NCBI RefSeq assembly: GCF_017377855.1
Contig: NZ_JAFREP010000005.1
Coordinates: 124,001-188,000, forward strand
Length of the DNA: 64,000 bases
Source: Acanthopleuribacter pedis
Lineage (GTDB): Bacteria > Acidobacteriota > Holophagae > Acanthopleuribacterales > Acanthopleuribacteraceae
Direction of reading: 5' to 3'
Both the position numbers and the translations under genes were made by a program. Positions 17,851 to 25,272 of this stretch are shown in pieces (positions within the stretch are counted from its first letter, which is position 1; the number at the start of each line of letters is the position of its first letter). The notes below the pieces were generated by a model. It made no database searches. It had not been told where the DNA came from and saw nothing but the letters and a program-made list of their open reading frames with translations.

Positions 17851-18948
17851 TTATCCCGCCAGTTCTTCCTCGGCGAGTAAAAAACGGTTTTGGACCATAT
17901 TAATAATGAGGTCCTCTTCGATTTCCAAGCCGTGTTTGGTCTCGAAGGCGGCGATGGTTTGTTCGGTTTCCTCACCAGAACAGGTTTGAATGAAACGCCA
18001 CAGCAATATCGGCATCTCGGTCAAACCGTTAAAACCTTCGACCACGATGTGCTGTTCGCGCTCTTCATGAATGCGTACGGAGGGATTGCGGTGTAGTACC
18101 GGGGGCAGTTGTGGGTAATCAACGGCGCGTTTGGCGGCTTGGACCTTGGCGGCGTGACGGCGTTCCTCAAAACCGCCCAAGGTGGCGAGATCGTCGGGGG
18201 TTAATTGGCTGATTTCGCGGTAGCAGGCGATGAAAAAAGCGTCTTCACGGCCGGCGTAATCGCCCCAAAGTTTGTACCAGGTCGCGTCGTCGACGCGGCC
18301 GTCGAGATCGGCCGCGCTCAGGCGGGTGTTGCGACCGACTAAGCGTTTCATCGGGTTGGCCGGCAACGCGTTGCTCGGAAAGTTGAGGCGTTCGAGGGCG
18401 ACCTCGCTCAGCAGCCCTTGGACGAAACCGAGGTATTCTTTCACGCTTTGCCAAAAAGCCTCGCCGGCACGACCGTCGTTGTACTTGCAGAAAAAGGTGG
18501 AACAAACGGCGTTGCGGTATCGCCAGATGGAGCAGTTGTGGTTTTCGCGGTGGAAGTAGGGGCAAAGCAAGGTTTCACTGTTGCCGAAGGCGTCACCGCC
18601 GGCGTGGGCATAGAGTAATTCGCGAAGCAGGGGGGCGTTGACACCGTAGGGGCTCACCCCGGAGCGTTGTTGGATCAGGTTGCGTACACGCTTTTGTCCC
18701 TCGGCCGTGGCGGGGTCCGTGTCGCTGAGCAAAGCGCCGACCAAGTAATTGGGAAGATCGGGATAAAAGGTGCAGCACTTAAGGTGGGGCTGGTAGGTGG
18801 CGATTTTGTGGCGCCCAGGGTTGGGTCGGCACATGGCACAATCGCGACAGGTGGCCAGGGCTTCGGGTTCGTAACTTTGCCCGAACCAAGTGGGCAACAG
18901 CTTGCGGTACAACGCGGGGAACTCGTCCCACAAAAGGTTCTCCGTCAA
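17851..18948 (-). CDS. Cysteine-cluster (YkgJ-like) protein with a PqqD-like C-terminal domain
   Basis: The 365-residue protein starts at TTG, chosen for the AAGGGGGT ribosome site 6 bases before it. Nine Cys residues in the first 160 positions (C34, C37, C40, C58, C59, C129, C139, C149, C154; pattern CxxCxxC, CC, then four spaced Cys) suggest a metal or Fe-S site like that of the YkgJ-type cluster proteins. Residues about 290-360 (PSVRIHEE, HIVVEGFNGL, ILLWRFIQTCSGEETEQTIAAF, IINMVQNRFLL) follow the strand-helix pattern of PqqD-like winged-helix domains. Such domains recognise leader peptides in ribosomal-peptide pathways. The gene lies 352 bp from a double-glycine leader peptide on the same strand. 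The link is inferred, and it could instead be an unrelated Fe-S protein. Confidence 0.55.
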   Translation of the reverse strand: MTENLLWDEFPALYRKLLPTWFGQSYEPEALATCRDCAMCRPNPGRHKIATYQPHLKCCTFYPDLPNYLVGALLSDTDPATAEGQKRVRNLIQQRSGVSPYGVNAPLLRELLYAHAGGDAFGNSETLLCPYFHRENHNCSIWRYRNAVCSTFFCKYNDGRAGEAFWQSVKEYLGFVQGLLSEVALERLNFPSNALPANPMKRLVGRNTRLSAADLDGRVDDATWYKLWGDYAGREDAFFIACYREISQLTPDDLATLGGFEERRHAAKVQAAKRAVDYPQLPPVLHRNPSVRIHEEREQHIVVEGFNGLTEMPILLWRFIQTCSGEETEQTIAAFETKHGLEIEEDLIINMVQNRFLLAEEELAG

Positions 18949-19300
18949 GACGACCCCCTTGGTGTGGTGATTTTTGTGCGCCGGTGGCGGACGGGATGGT
19001 TGATCACATCCACCTTAACGCATCAACAGCCTTGGCAACAAGGTGGTGGGGGCGGCGCGGGCCGGGTCGGTGAAAGGGGCCGGGCTGGGAACCCCGGGTA
19101 AATGAACCGGCACGACACGAAGCGCGCGGGAGAAAACCGTAATTCGCCGGCAGGTGGTTTTCTCCGCGGGTGGGGTCGCACGTCACCGATAAATGATGGT
19201 GAAACGCCGACGCCTGAGGCGCGCTGTTATGTGAGGGATGCCTCACCAAATGAAGTCGTGTGTGCCGGGATTGGCATGAGGGAACCGGTGGGAACGACGT
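18949..19300. other. Gene-free stretch between the leader peptide and the cysteine-cluster gene
   Basis: This 352-bp stretch is transcribed, if at all, from the peptide gene towards the cysteine-cluster gene. A GAGAAAACC/GGTTTTCTC inverted repeat at about 19131-19167 could fold into a hairpin that attenuates transcription after the peptide gene, but there is no T-run. I see no coding frame with a ribosome site. Confidence 0.35.
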
Positions 19301-19489
19301 TTAGGTCGTTTTCCATTTCTTTTTACGGGGTTGGTCGTCCGTGAAATTGTCACCGGTGGTGGTCCCGGAGGAAGTGGATGCGTTGCCGGTGGGGGTGTTG
19401 GTTGTGTTACCGCCGGCGATAAAGCGCAGATCGTTTTTAGACAGTTTGAGGGGCTTAGGTGCAACGGGTGCGGTCAGTTGGGAAGGCAT
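19301..19489 (-). CDS. Double-glycine leader peptide, candidate exported peptide or RiPP precursor
   Basis: The 62-residue peptide starts at ATG with a strong ribosome site (AAGGAGAACACACT). Residues 12-27 (KPLKLSKNDLRFIAGG) fit the leaders of peptides cut by C39 peptidases: a hydrophobic-polar helix with L16, L21, F23, I24 and a GG at 26-27. The predicted 35-residue product is rich in Thr, Ser, Asn and Gly, has no Cys, and ends with a basic RKKKWKTT tail. No Cys means no lanthionine rings. Dehydration or other Ser/Thr changes are possible but unsupported. The HlyD adaptor and the C39 ABC exporter are the next two genes upstream on the same strand. A bacteriocin, signal or adhesive peptide are the options. 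Confidence 0.65.
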   Translation of the reverse strand: MPSQLTAPVAPKPLKLSKNDLRFIAGGNTTNTPTGNASTSSGTTTGDNFTDDQPRKKKWKTT

Positions 19490-20192
19490 AGTGTGTTCTC
19501 CTTATCAGTGTCGATTCAATGATGAATGAAAGAATGCGAGGCGACAGTCGGTCGATGGTTTTGCCGAAATGTGGCGAACAAGTCGCCTAGGTGCGGCGAG
19601 CGAGTCGCCTAGGTGCGGCAATCTAATCGCTTAAATACCAAGTGTTATCACTCAGATACAACGCGTATCGTTTGTTCTTTGCGAAAAGTCGCTAAGCTAA
19701 CGTGGATGAGTCACTTAGAGCCGTGATCAATTTGCTAAGAACAGAATAGAAACGCTTGGATCCGACAAAGTCGTCCGCCGGGTACGAATCTTCAGCCGCT
19801 CTTTTGCGGTAGGAAGTTCGCTGGAGTGCGGCAAATCAGCCGCTTCAGGACGGCCGTATTATGCACCAGGTAAAAAAGCTTTTCAATGATATTCTTAGGT
19901 TGATGTAAGATATCACCTTTTTTGCTTTCGGTGCATCTGTGAAATTGAGAATAAAATTAGGATTCAGGGCAGGTTTGGTCTTGACGCGCTGCGGCTATTT
20001 AGCGAGCCGTCAGGCGTTGTCATGACAGGGTATCACTGCCGGATGGGGAGTTATCTGTTTTTTGTTTGCTCGATGTTCAAGCTTGTGATCCAGCTTGCCT
20101 TTTTTCGGCGAGCTGATCTTGGAGTTGGCGGGTGGCGTGTGGGAGGTCTCACACTTTTGTGGGAAATCAGGCTGTCCGATGGATGGTTTCCT
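19490..20192. other. Upstream region of the leader-peptide gene
   Basis: The 700-bp stretch separates the peptide gene from the adaptor gene, so the peptide probably has its own promoter here. It contains a 22-bp degenerate tandem repeat (19573-19638), listed separately, and further related pieces (for example AAGTCGCTAAGC near 19690, GCAAATCAGCCGC near 19830). Near 19870-19930 it becomes AT-rich. I see no gene. Confidence 0.45.
19573..19638. repeat. Three 22-bp iterons upstream of the leader-peptide gene
   Basis: Two strong copies and one weaker copy of a 22-bp unit of the form GGCGAnCnAGTCGCCTAGGTGC stand head to tail. The unit contains the inverted pair GGCGA...TCGCC, so each could bind a dimeric regulator. 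They sit about 85-150 bp upstream of the peptide start codon, the right place for control of its transcription. The regulator is not identified. Confidence 0.6.
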
Positions 20193-21527
20193 TTATTCAA
20201 GGTCCTCCGGGTTGACCACTCGGTCGGTTGTACGGGTAATGCCTTCAAGGAGGAAGGCCCAGAAGTTGCGGTTCTCCACTTGGATAACGCATTCTCCGGT
20301 CATGCCGATCTGTAACAATCCACGCAGTCGGCCTGTATCGGTTAGGCTAATTTCGAAAGGAAAAGCCCCGGTTTCATCGGGCGCGAGGCTGAGATAACGT
20401 ATACGGCCTTTGACAAATCCCCAGCGATAATGCGGGTACGTATCAATTTTCATAATTAGGTCCATGCCAGGCCGGGCATGCCCTATTTCGGCCGCGGAAA
20501 TCTTAGCATAACCCTCGAGCTGTGCAGCATTATTTAGCAACTTTAATGCGACCGCATCCTTGCTGATATGACGCGGTCCTTGGAACACATAACTTATGGT
20601 TGAAGGGAACGGTGCGCGCAGGATCAGGCTGTTGCCGTCGATGAGGGTGTCGCCGTATTGGAGCTTGATTGCTTCGACCGCGTCGGCCCATTGATCTTGC
20701 AGTTCTCGAAGTCGCAGCGTGCGTTGTTGTTGCAACAGGGCCTTTTTGGTTCGCTGTTGCTCCAGGGCCAGAATGATGGCGTTTTGGGCTACCTGATCCA
20801 GGCGGCCTTGGGTTTGGCGGGTATCGGTTAGTTTTTGCCCGGTTATGGCTTCTAAGGCCGCCTCGGTTTGCGCACGCTGTTGGTCTTCTTCCGAAACAAG
20901 GGCAACTTCGGCAAGACGCCGTCGGGTTTCGGCGACCCTTTCGGCTAGGGCGCGCCGTCGGTCCGCTTGATCGATTTCCGCCGCTTGGGTGCGGTCGACC
21001 AGTTGCTGTTCCAGATGCAAGCCCTGTTGCTGGTTGCTGAGCCGGTCGATTTCGTTTTGGACCGCGCGAATTTGCAGGTCGAAGGCATGTTGTTCGTGTT
21101 CCTCGAATCGGGTCAGTTCTCGTTTGGCGCGATGATGGGCGGCGATCAACGCGGCGATTCCCGGCGAGGTAATCCGCATCATTTTATGCCCGCCGGCGAT
21201 CTCCTGGCCGGCTTTGACGAAACAGGCCTCCATGTACACGTCCTCGGGGAAGCGAAACACGGTTTCCGATTCCTGGCTGCGCAGGACGAACGAGGTGCGC
21301 AGCTCCCGTGGAATATCGACCCAAAAGCCGGCGGCGACAATCAGCATCAGGTAGAACAGCGCGATCCAGGGCAGGCGCCCTTGCAGGTTGCGGCGCAAAT
21401 CGAGCAGCGGTTCGTCTTCTTCCTCGTAGAGACTTTCGTACTGGTGTGGGGCGAGGCTGTCGGTTTCGGGTTGGGACGCCGTCGCGTCCTCCACGCGATC
21501 CGGGTTGTCTGGTTCTGGTTCGCTCAT
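20193..21527 (-). CDS. HlyD-type periplasmic adaptor of the peptide exporter
   Basis: The 444-residue protein has a 50-residue acidic N-terminus and one membrane segment (about 55-72, WIALFYLMLIVAAGFWV). A biotinyl-lipoyl-like part follows, then a long coiled coil (about 130-290, rich in Glu, Gln, Arg, with many RxxL heptads) and a beta-barrel-like end (DLIMKIDTYPHYRWGFVKGRI, GMTGECVIQVENRNFW) typical of HlyD/LktD adaptors. It would bridge the inner-membrane exporter to an outer-membrane channel. No TolC gene is in the window. The gene starts 23 bp behind the exporter gene, so the two form one operon. The ATG follows AAGGACCCCCTC, a usable ribosome site. Confidence 0.85.
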   Translation of the reverse strand: MSEPEPDNPDRVEDATASQPETDSLAPHQYESLYEEEDEPLLDLRRNLQGRLPWIALFYLMLIVAAGFWVDIPRELRTSFVLRSQESETVFRFPEDVYMEACFVKAGQEIAGGHKMMRITSPGIAALIAAHHRAKRELTRFEEHEQHAFDLQIRAVQNEIDRLSNQQQGLHLEQQLVDRTQAAEIDQADRRRALAERVAETRRRLAEVALVSEEDQQRAQTEAALEAITGQKLTDTRQTQGRLDQVAQNAIILALEQQRTKKALLQQQRTLRLRELQDQWADAVEAIKLQYGDTLIDGNSLILRAPFPSTISYVFQGPRHISKDAVALKLLNNAAQLEGYAKISAAEIGHARPGMDLIMKIDTYPHYRWGFVKGRIRYLSLAPDETGAFPFEISLTDTGRLRGLLQIGMTGECVIQVENRNFWAFLLEGITRTTDRVVNPEDLE

Positions 21528-21550
21528 GAGGGGGTCCTTATCGCGCCTTT

Positions 21551-23749
21551 TTAGAAGTCAACATAGGTTTTGATGAAGGTGTAGTACAGGCCGCGTTCAT
21601 TCAGCAAAGCTTGGTGGTCGCCTTGCTCGATGATTTCGCCCTGGTCGATGACCAAAATGCGGTCGAGGGCGCGCAGCGTGTGCAGACGGTGTGCGATGGT
21701 GATGATGGTGCGGTCGCGGAAACGTCGGTAAAGGTTGGCCATAATTTTGGCCTCGGTTTCCACGTCCAGGAAGCTGCTGGCCTCGTCGAGGAAAATCACC
21801 TCGGGGTCCTGCAGGAACAAGCGCGCGAAACCAATTTTGAGACGTTGCCCGCCGGAAAGGTTGGAGCCGGACTCGCCAATCATGTGGTTGTAACCCAGGT
21901 AGAGTTTGGAAACGTAGTCGTGGAGATCGGCGAGTTTGGCCGCTTCAATCACCGCGTCCATGTCGGCGTCGGGATTGCCGTAGAGAATGTTCTCTTTAAT
22001 GGTGCCGCTGAAGAAGTGTTGTTCCTGGGGGATCATGCAGACCGCGCGGCGCAAGCTGCCAGGGTGGATGTCGCGCATTTCATACTGATTAAAGAGAATG
22101 GTGCCCTGGTAATCGGTATACAGCTTAACCAGCAACTTGAGCAGGGTGGATTTGCCCGAGCCGTTGCGGCCGACAATCCCGATGCGTTCGCCGTACTTGA
22201 CCTCGAGGTTGATGTTCTTGAGGACGTCGCGCTCGTCGTCGGCCCCGTAACGAAAAGACACGTTTTCCAGCTTGATGGTGGGGCTGGGTAGGTGGGTTTG
22301 TTGTTGGAGAAGGTCGGCATGCTCGGGTTCTTGGATTAAGACGTCGTTGAGTTTGTCGAAGGTGATCGAGGTTTCGGTCACGAGGAACCACAGGTTGGAA
22401 ACGCTGTCGAGCGAGGCCATAATCATGCCGAAAATGGTGATAAAGGCGATGTACTGGCCAATGGTCATGTGGCCACCGAAGGTGAGGTAGGCTCCATACC
22501 AATAAACCGTCAGCCGCCCGGTGAGGTAAATACTGTTGAGAAAGGTGTTCATGTTGAGGTAGGTGCGTTCGCTTTGGAGTACCTTGTTGAGGGTGCGGCG
22601 GTATTGGTTGCGCCATTTCCAAAACTTAATCCGCTCGAGCGCCATCAACTTAACGGTTTGGATACCGAGCAAGGTATCGAGAAATCCCCCCATACTTTTG
22701 AGGTTCTCGTGGAAGATTTTTTCCTCGAGGCGGCGCAGTATCGGCGTGTAAACCAGGGTGATCGCGAGGTAAAACACGATAAACACCAGCGAGATGGCGG
22801 CAAGCGTGGCGTTGTACAGGAACATCGCAATCAGGAAATTAACCGAAAACACGAAGTTGACAAGGGATTGTAAGACCGATTGCGAAAACAGACCGCGGAT
22901 CTTGAGGTTTTCGTGGAAGCGGTTGATGAAGTCCTCGCGCTTGTGGGCGTCGAAGTAGGCGGTGCGCAGGCGAATGAGGTGGTAGAAAAATTTGCTGAAG
23001 AAATCCAATTCGAACTGGACCTTAAACTGAGCCAGCAGCAGGTTTTGGAAGTAACTGAGCCCAACCTGGAGCGAAAACACCGCAAAAAGACCTGCCAGAA
23101 TGGCAAACAGCAGTTTGCGGTTTTGGTGGACCAGGACTTGGTCCAAGATGGTTTGGGTAAAGAAGGGCAGCAGCAGGCTGAGCAATTGCAAAATGCAACT
23201 GGTGACCAGCACGGCGAGGGCGACGCGGCGAAAGGGTTTGAGGGTTTGCCAGTAAAAGTGGCGGAAGACGCCGCGGGTGCGGCGTTCGGTACGGCGCAGG
23301 ATTTCCTGGACATCCGCGTCTTCGAAGAGGTCGGTGCGCGGGGTCATGGTCAGCACGACGCCGTTGCATTTTTGGTAATACTCTTTTTTGGTGAGCGTGG
23401 TTTTGCCGTAGGCCGGGTCGGCGATGCTGATTTTGTCGGGGCCGACGCGGTAGATAACCACGAAATGGTTGCTTTCGTAGTGGGCGATACAGGGAAGGGG
23501 TATTTCGCCCAGCATCGCGAACTCGGTGAGGTGGTAGCCGTCGACTTCGAAGCCGAAGCGTTCGGCAACCTCGCTCATGTGGTACATGGTGGTGCCGGAG
23601 CGGCCGACAGCGGTCATCTCGCGAAGCGGCTGCTGGATGTTTTTGAGGCCGTGGTATTTAAAGATCATGGCCAGACAGGCCGAACCACATTCGGATAGGT
23701 CGCGTTGTAGGACGAGGGGAAAGGACCTGCGCTTGGGGAAAGAAAACAT
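21551..23749 (-). CDS. C39 peptidase-containing ABC exporter (PCAT)
   Basis: The 732-residue protein joins an N-terminal C39 peptidase (1-135; Q15, Cys21 in RDLSECGSACLAM, His95 in NHFVVI, Asp111 in IADPA), six predicted membrane helices (about 165-450) and an ABC ATPase with Walker A GRNGSGKST, signature LSGGQ and Walker B VIFLDEAS. Such transporters remove a double-glycine leader and export the rest through the inner membrane. The intact catalytic Cys shows it can cut leaders, unlike the inactive C39-like domains of RTX exporters. Only the adaptor gene overlaps its transcript. The 62-residue GG peptide at 19301-19489 is its evident substrate candidate. The start ATG has a weak ribosome site (GGAATTTCCCGC). 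Confidence 0.9.
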   Translation of the reverse strand: MFSFPKRRSFPLVLQRDLSECGSACLAMIFKYHGLKNIQQPLREMTAVGRSGTTMYHMSEVAERFGFEVDGYHLTEFAMLGEIPLPCIAHYESNHFVVIYRVGPDKISIADPAYGKTTLTKKEYYQKCNGVVLTMTPRTDLFEDADVQEILRRTERRTRGVFRHFYWQTLKPFRRVALAVLVTSCILQLLSLLLPFFTQTILDQVLVHQNRKLLFAILAGLFAVFSLQVGLSYFQNLLLAQFKVQFELDFFSKFFYHLIRLRTAYFDAHKREDFINRFHENLKIRGLFSQSVLQSLVNFVFSVNFLIAMFLYNATLAAISLVFIVFYLAITLVYTPILRRLEEKIFHENLKSMGGFLDTLLGIQTVKLMALERIKFWKWRNQYRRTLNKVLQSERTYLNMNTFLNSIYLTGRLTVYWYGAYLTFGGHMTIGQYIAFITIFGMIMASLDSVSNLWFLVTETSITFDKLNDVLIQEPEHADLLQQQTHLPSPTIKLENVSFRYGADDERDVLKNINLEVKYGERIGIVGRNGSGKSTLLKLLVKLYTDYQGTILFNQYEMRDIHPGSLRRAVCMIPQEQHFFSGTIKENILYGNPDADMDAVIEAAKLADLHDYVSKLYLGYNHMIGESGSNLSGGQRLKIGFARLFLQDPEVIFLDEASSFLDVETEAKIMANLYRRFRDRTIITIAHRLHTLRALDRILVIDQGEIIEQGDHQALLNERGLYYTFIKTYVDF

Positions 23750-23837
23750 GCGGGAAATTCCAAAAATCGTGGTAGCTCGCCCGCGACATGGGGGGCAGCC
23801 TCGTTTCGGCGCGGAGGTTTCACCGCGCGCGAAGCCT

Positions 23838-24010
23838 GAAGCGCGCGATTCTTAGCGGTGCACGCGCGCAACCTGCCGGGCTCAAGCATGCAGGAAAAAT
23901 GCGCGCTGCACGTTGCAAGGACGCCTGTTCTTTCCCAACACATTTCGCTTCAGCCCATGGCGCGTCCTGCGCCAAAACGTGCGCGATTGCATCACCATGA
24001 ATCGCCACCT
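23838..24010. repeat. Diverged palindromic repeat (subfamily 3), reverse copy
   Basis: Read on the minus strand this matches 58063-58281 in order: ATTGCAT or TTGCAATT-type arms, the 15-bp hairpin GGCGCAGGACGCGCC, then GCGATTCTT near the other end. It lies upstream of the exporter gene. The ends are approximate. Confidence 0.6.
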
Positions 24011-24735
24011 GGTGGTCAAACCATAGCGCATGCGGCGTGCGACACGCGTCAAAGTTCGCCAATACCCATGTGAGAAAGACGGCGCCGGTCGGGGTGAAGG
24101 TTACAACGGCCCGCGAATCATAGGGTGCGAGCGGCATCGCATTGGATAACCTTGTTGCTGAAAATGTGAGCCGGCTCAACTTTTTTTGTCAAAAATGTAT
24201 CGGAATAGGGGGATGCTCGCACTTTTGCTTTAGCGGGCCGCTTTGGTGCGGTGCGGCACAAAAGAGCGCGTCAGGGTAGCAGATAAATGGCGCGTCATTT
24301 AAATTGACCCCCTTTGGCGACGGATCACGCCGTTGGTGCGGAATGCGTCCAAGGAAGCCGGCGTGCGTTGCCGCTTGTAAGTTGCGCGAGGAAATATGCT
24401 CGCTTGAGGTAAATGATTTGAATTGAGAAACATGACTCACTGTTAGGTGATGATATTTCGAGTAAACTATACAATCCAAGGAAGGTTGTAAAGTAGTTGA
24501 GGGTGACGGAAAAAATACGAGTAGGGCTAAGGGGTGCTTTTGCGTCAAAAGCGCCTTTTAGGTTGTTGACGAAGCGCGGCACACGGGTCATAATACTGCT
24601 CTGTAAAAAATGCGGCGTGGGCAAGAAATACTACCCGTATTTTGGTTATCCTTGATAAACTTAACGCGTCCTTTCCTTCTTAACCAATTTAGCATCTACC
24701 TTGTGATAGGGGTTCCATGTCTTAAGAGGTTGAAC
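24011..24735. other. Gene-free stretch upstream of the small + strand gene
   Basis: This stretch has a bias change from GC-rich to AT-rich near 24400. It contains the likely promoter at 24566-24594. I see no protein frame with a ribosome site and no further repeat. Confidence 0.4.
24566..24594 (+). promoter_or_regulatory. Sigma-70-type promoter for the small gene
   Basis: TTGACG at 24566-24571 and CATAAT at 24589-24594 are 17 bases apart. The start of transcription would be near 24601, about 135 bp before the small gene at 24736. Confidence 0.5.
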
Positions 24736-24927
24736 ATGCAGGCAGGAAGTAATATGTGTAAAGCAAAAGGTTTAGCAGAAAGTGAATGCTCTCTGATTCG
24801 AAGTGAGGCCGACCTTTTGGGGTACCGCCATCAAATTCTCGGTCAGGTGGTTGCCACCAACCCCAAGTTGGAAAAGGTGCTGGCTGTTTCATCGCAACGC
24901 GAGCACGAAGTTTCTGGTAAAAAATAA
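24736..24927 (+). CDS. Small hypothetical protein, 63 residues
   Basis: The frame starts at ATG 24736 (MQAGSNMCKAKGLAESEC) with AGAGG 6 bases upstream, and a second ATG at 24754 follows AGGAAG. It has no signal peptide. It is a mostly helical, polar protein with two Cys and a C-terminal Lys-Lys. A promoter lies upstream and a stem-loop downstream, which favours a real gene over chance. I do not recognise a family. Confidence 0.4.
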   Translation: MQAGSNMCKAKGLAESECSLIRSEADLLGYRHQILGQVVATNPKLEKVLAVSSQREHEVSGKK

Positions 24928-24998
24928 CCCACCATCATCTTATTAGTCGTTCCTACGACGGTCACGCGACCTCAAGGGCGGTTCCCCTCACCGCCGCG

Positions 24999-25034
24999 AA
25001 AAAAAAAACGCGAATCTTCGGATTCGCGTTTTTT
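24999..25034. terminator. Bidirectional terminator between the small gene and gltB
   Basis: A 9-bp stem ACGCGAATC/GATTCGCGT with a TTCG tetraloop has A's on its left and T's on its right, so it can end transcription from both sides: the small + gene and gltB on the minus strand. It is 239 bp beyond the gltB stop codon. Confidence 0.8.
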
Positions 25035-25272
25035 AGTTGTGTGCCCGGATGTTGCTCATCGATCAAGGCGAACCCATACGAAGCGGTAGGCGCAAGGCCC
25101 GTTCTCGTTGTCGCATTGATGACCCGGCGCGGTTTAATTCGAAGCGAGGTCGTACCATGCACGCATTTGTGTGCGCACCAAACGAATCCTGTCCACACTG
25201 ATTAGGTAGGGCTGAACAGGATCCGTTCAAACGTTTATGGCTGCCTCGCTTAGAATTCGTTCATGGTGTGAC

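Noticed and set aside
23820..24179. 119-codon minus-strand frame upstream of the exporter
   Set aside because: It lies across the palindromic repeat and lacks a ribosome site and a protein-like pattern.
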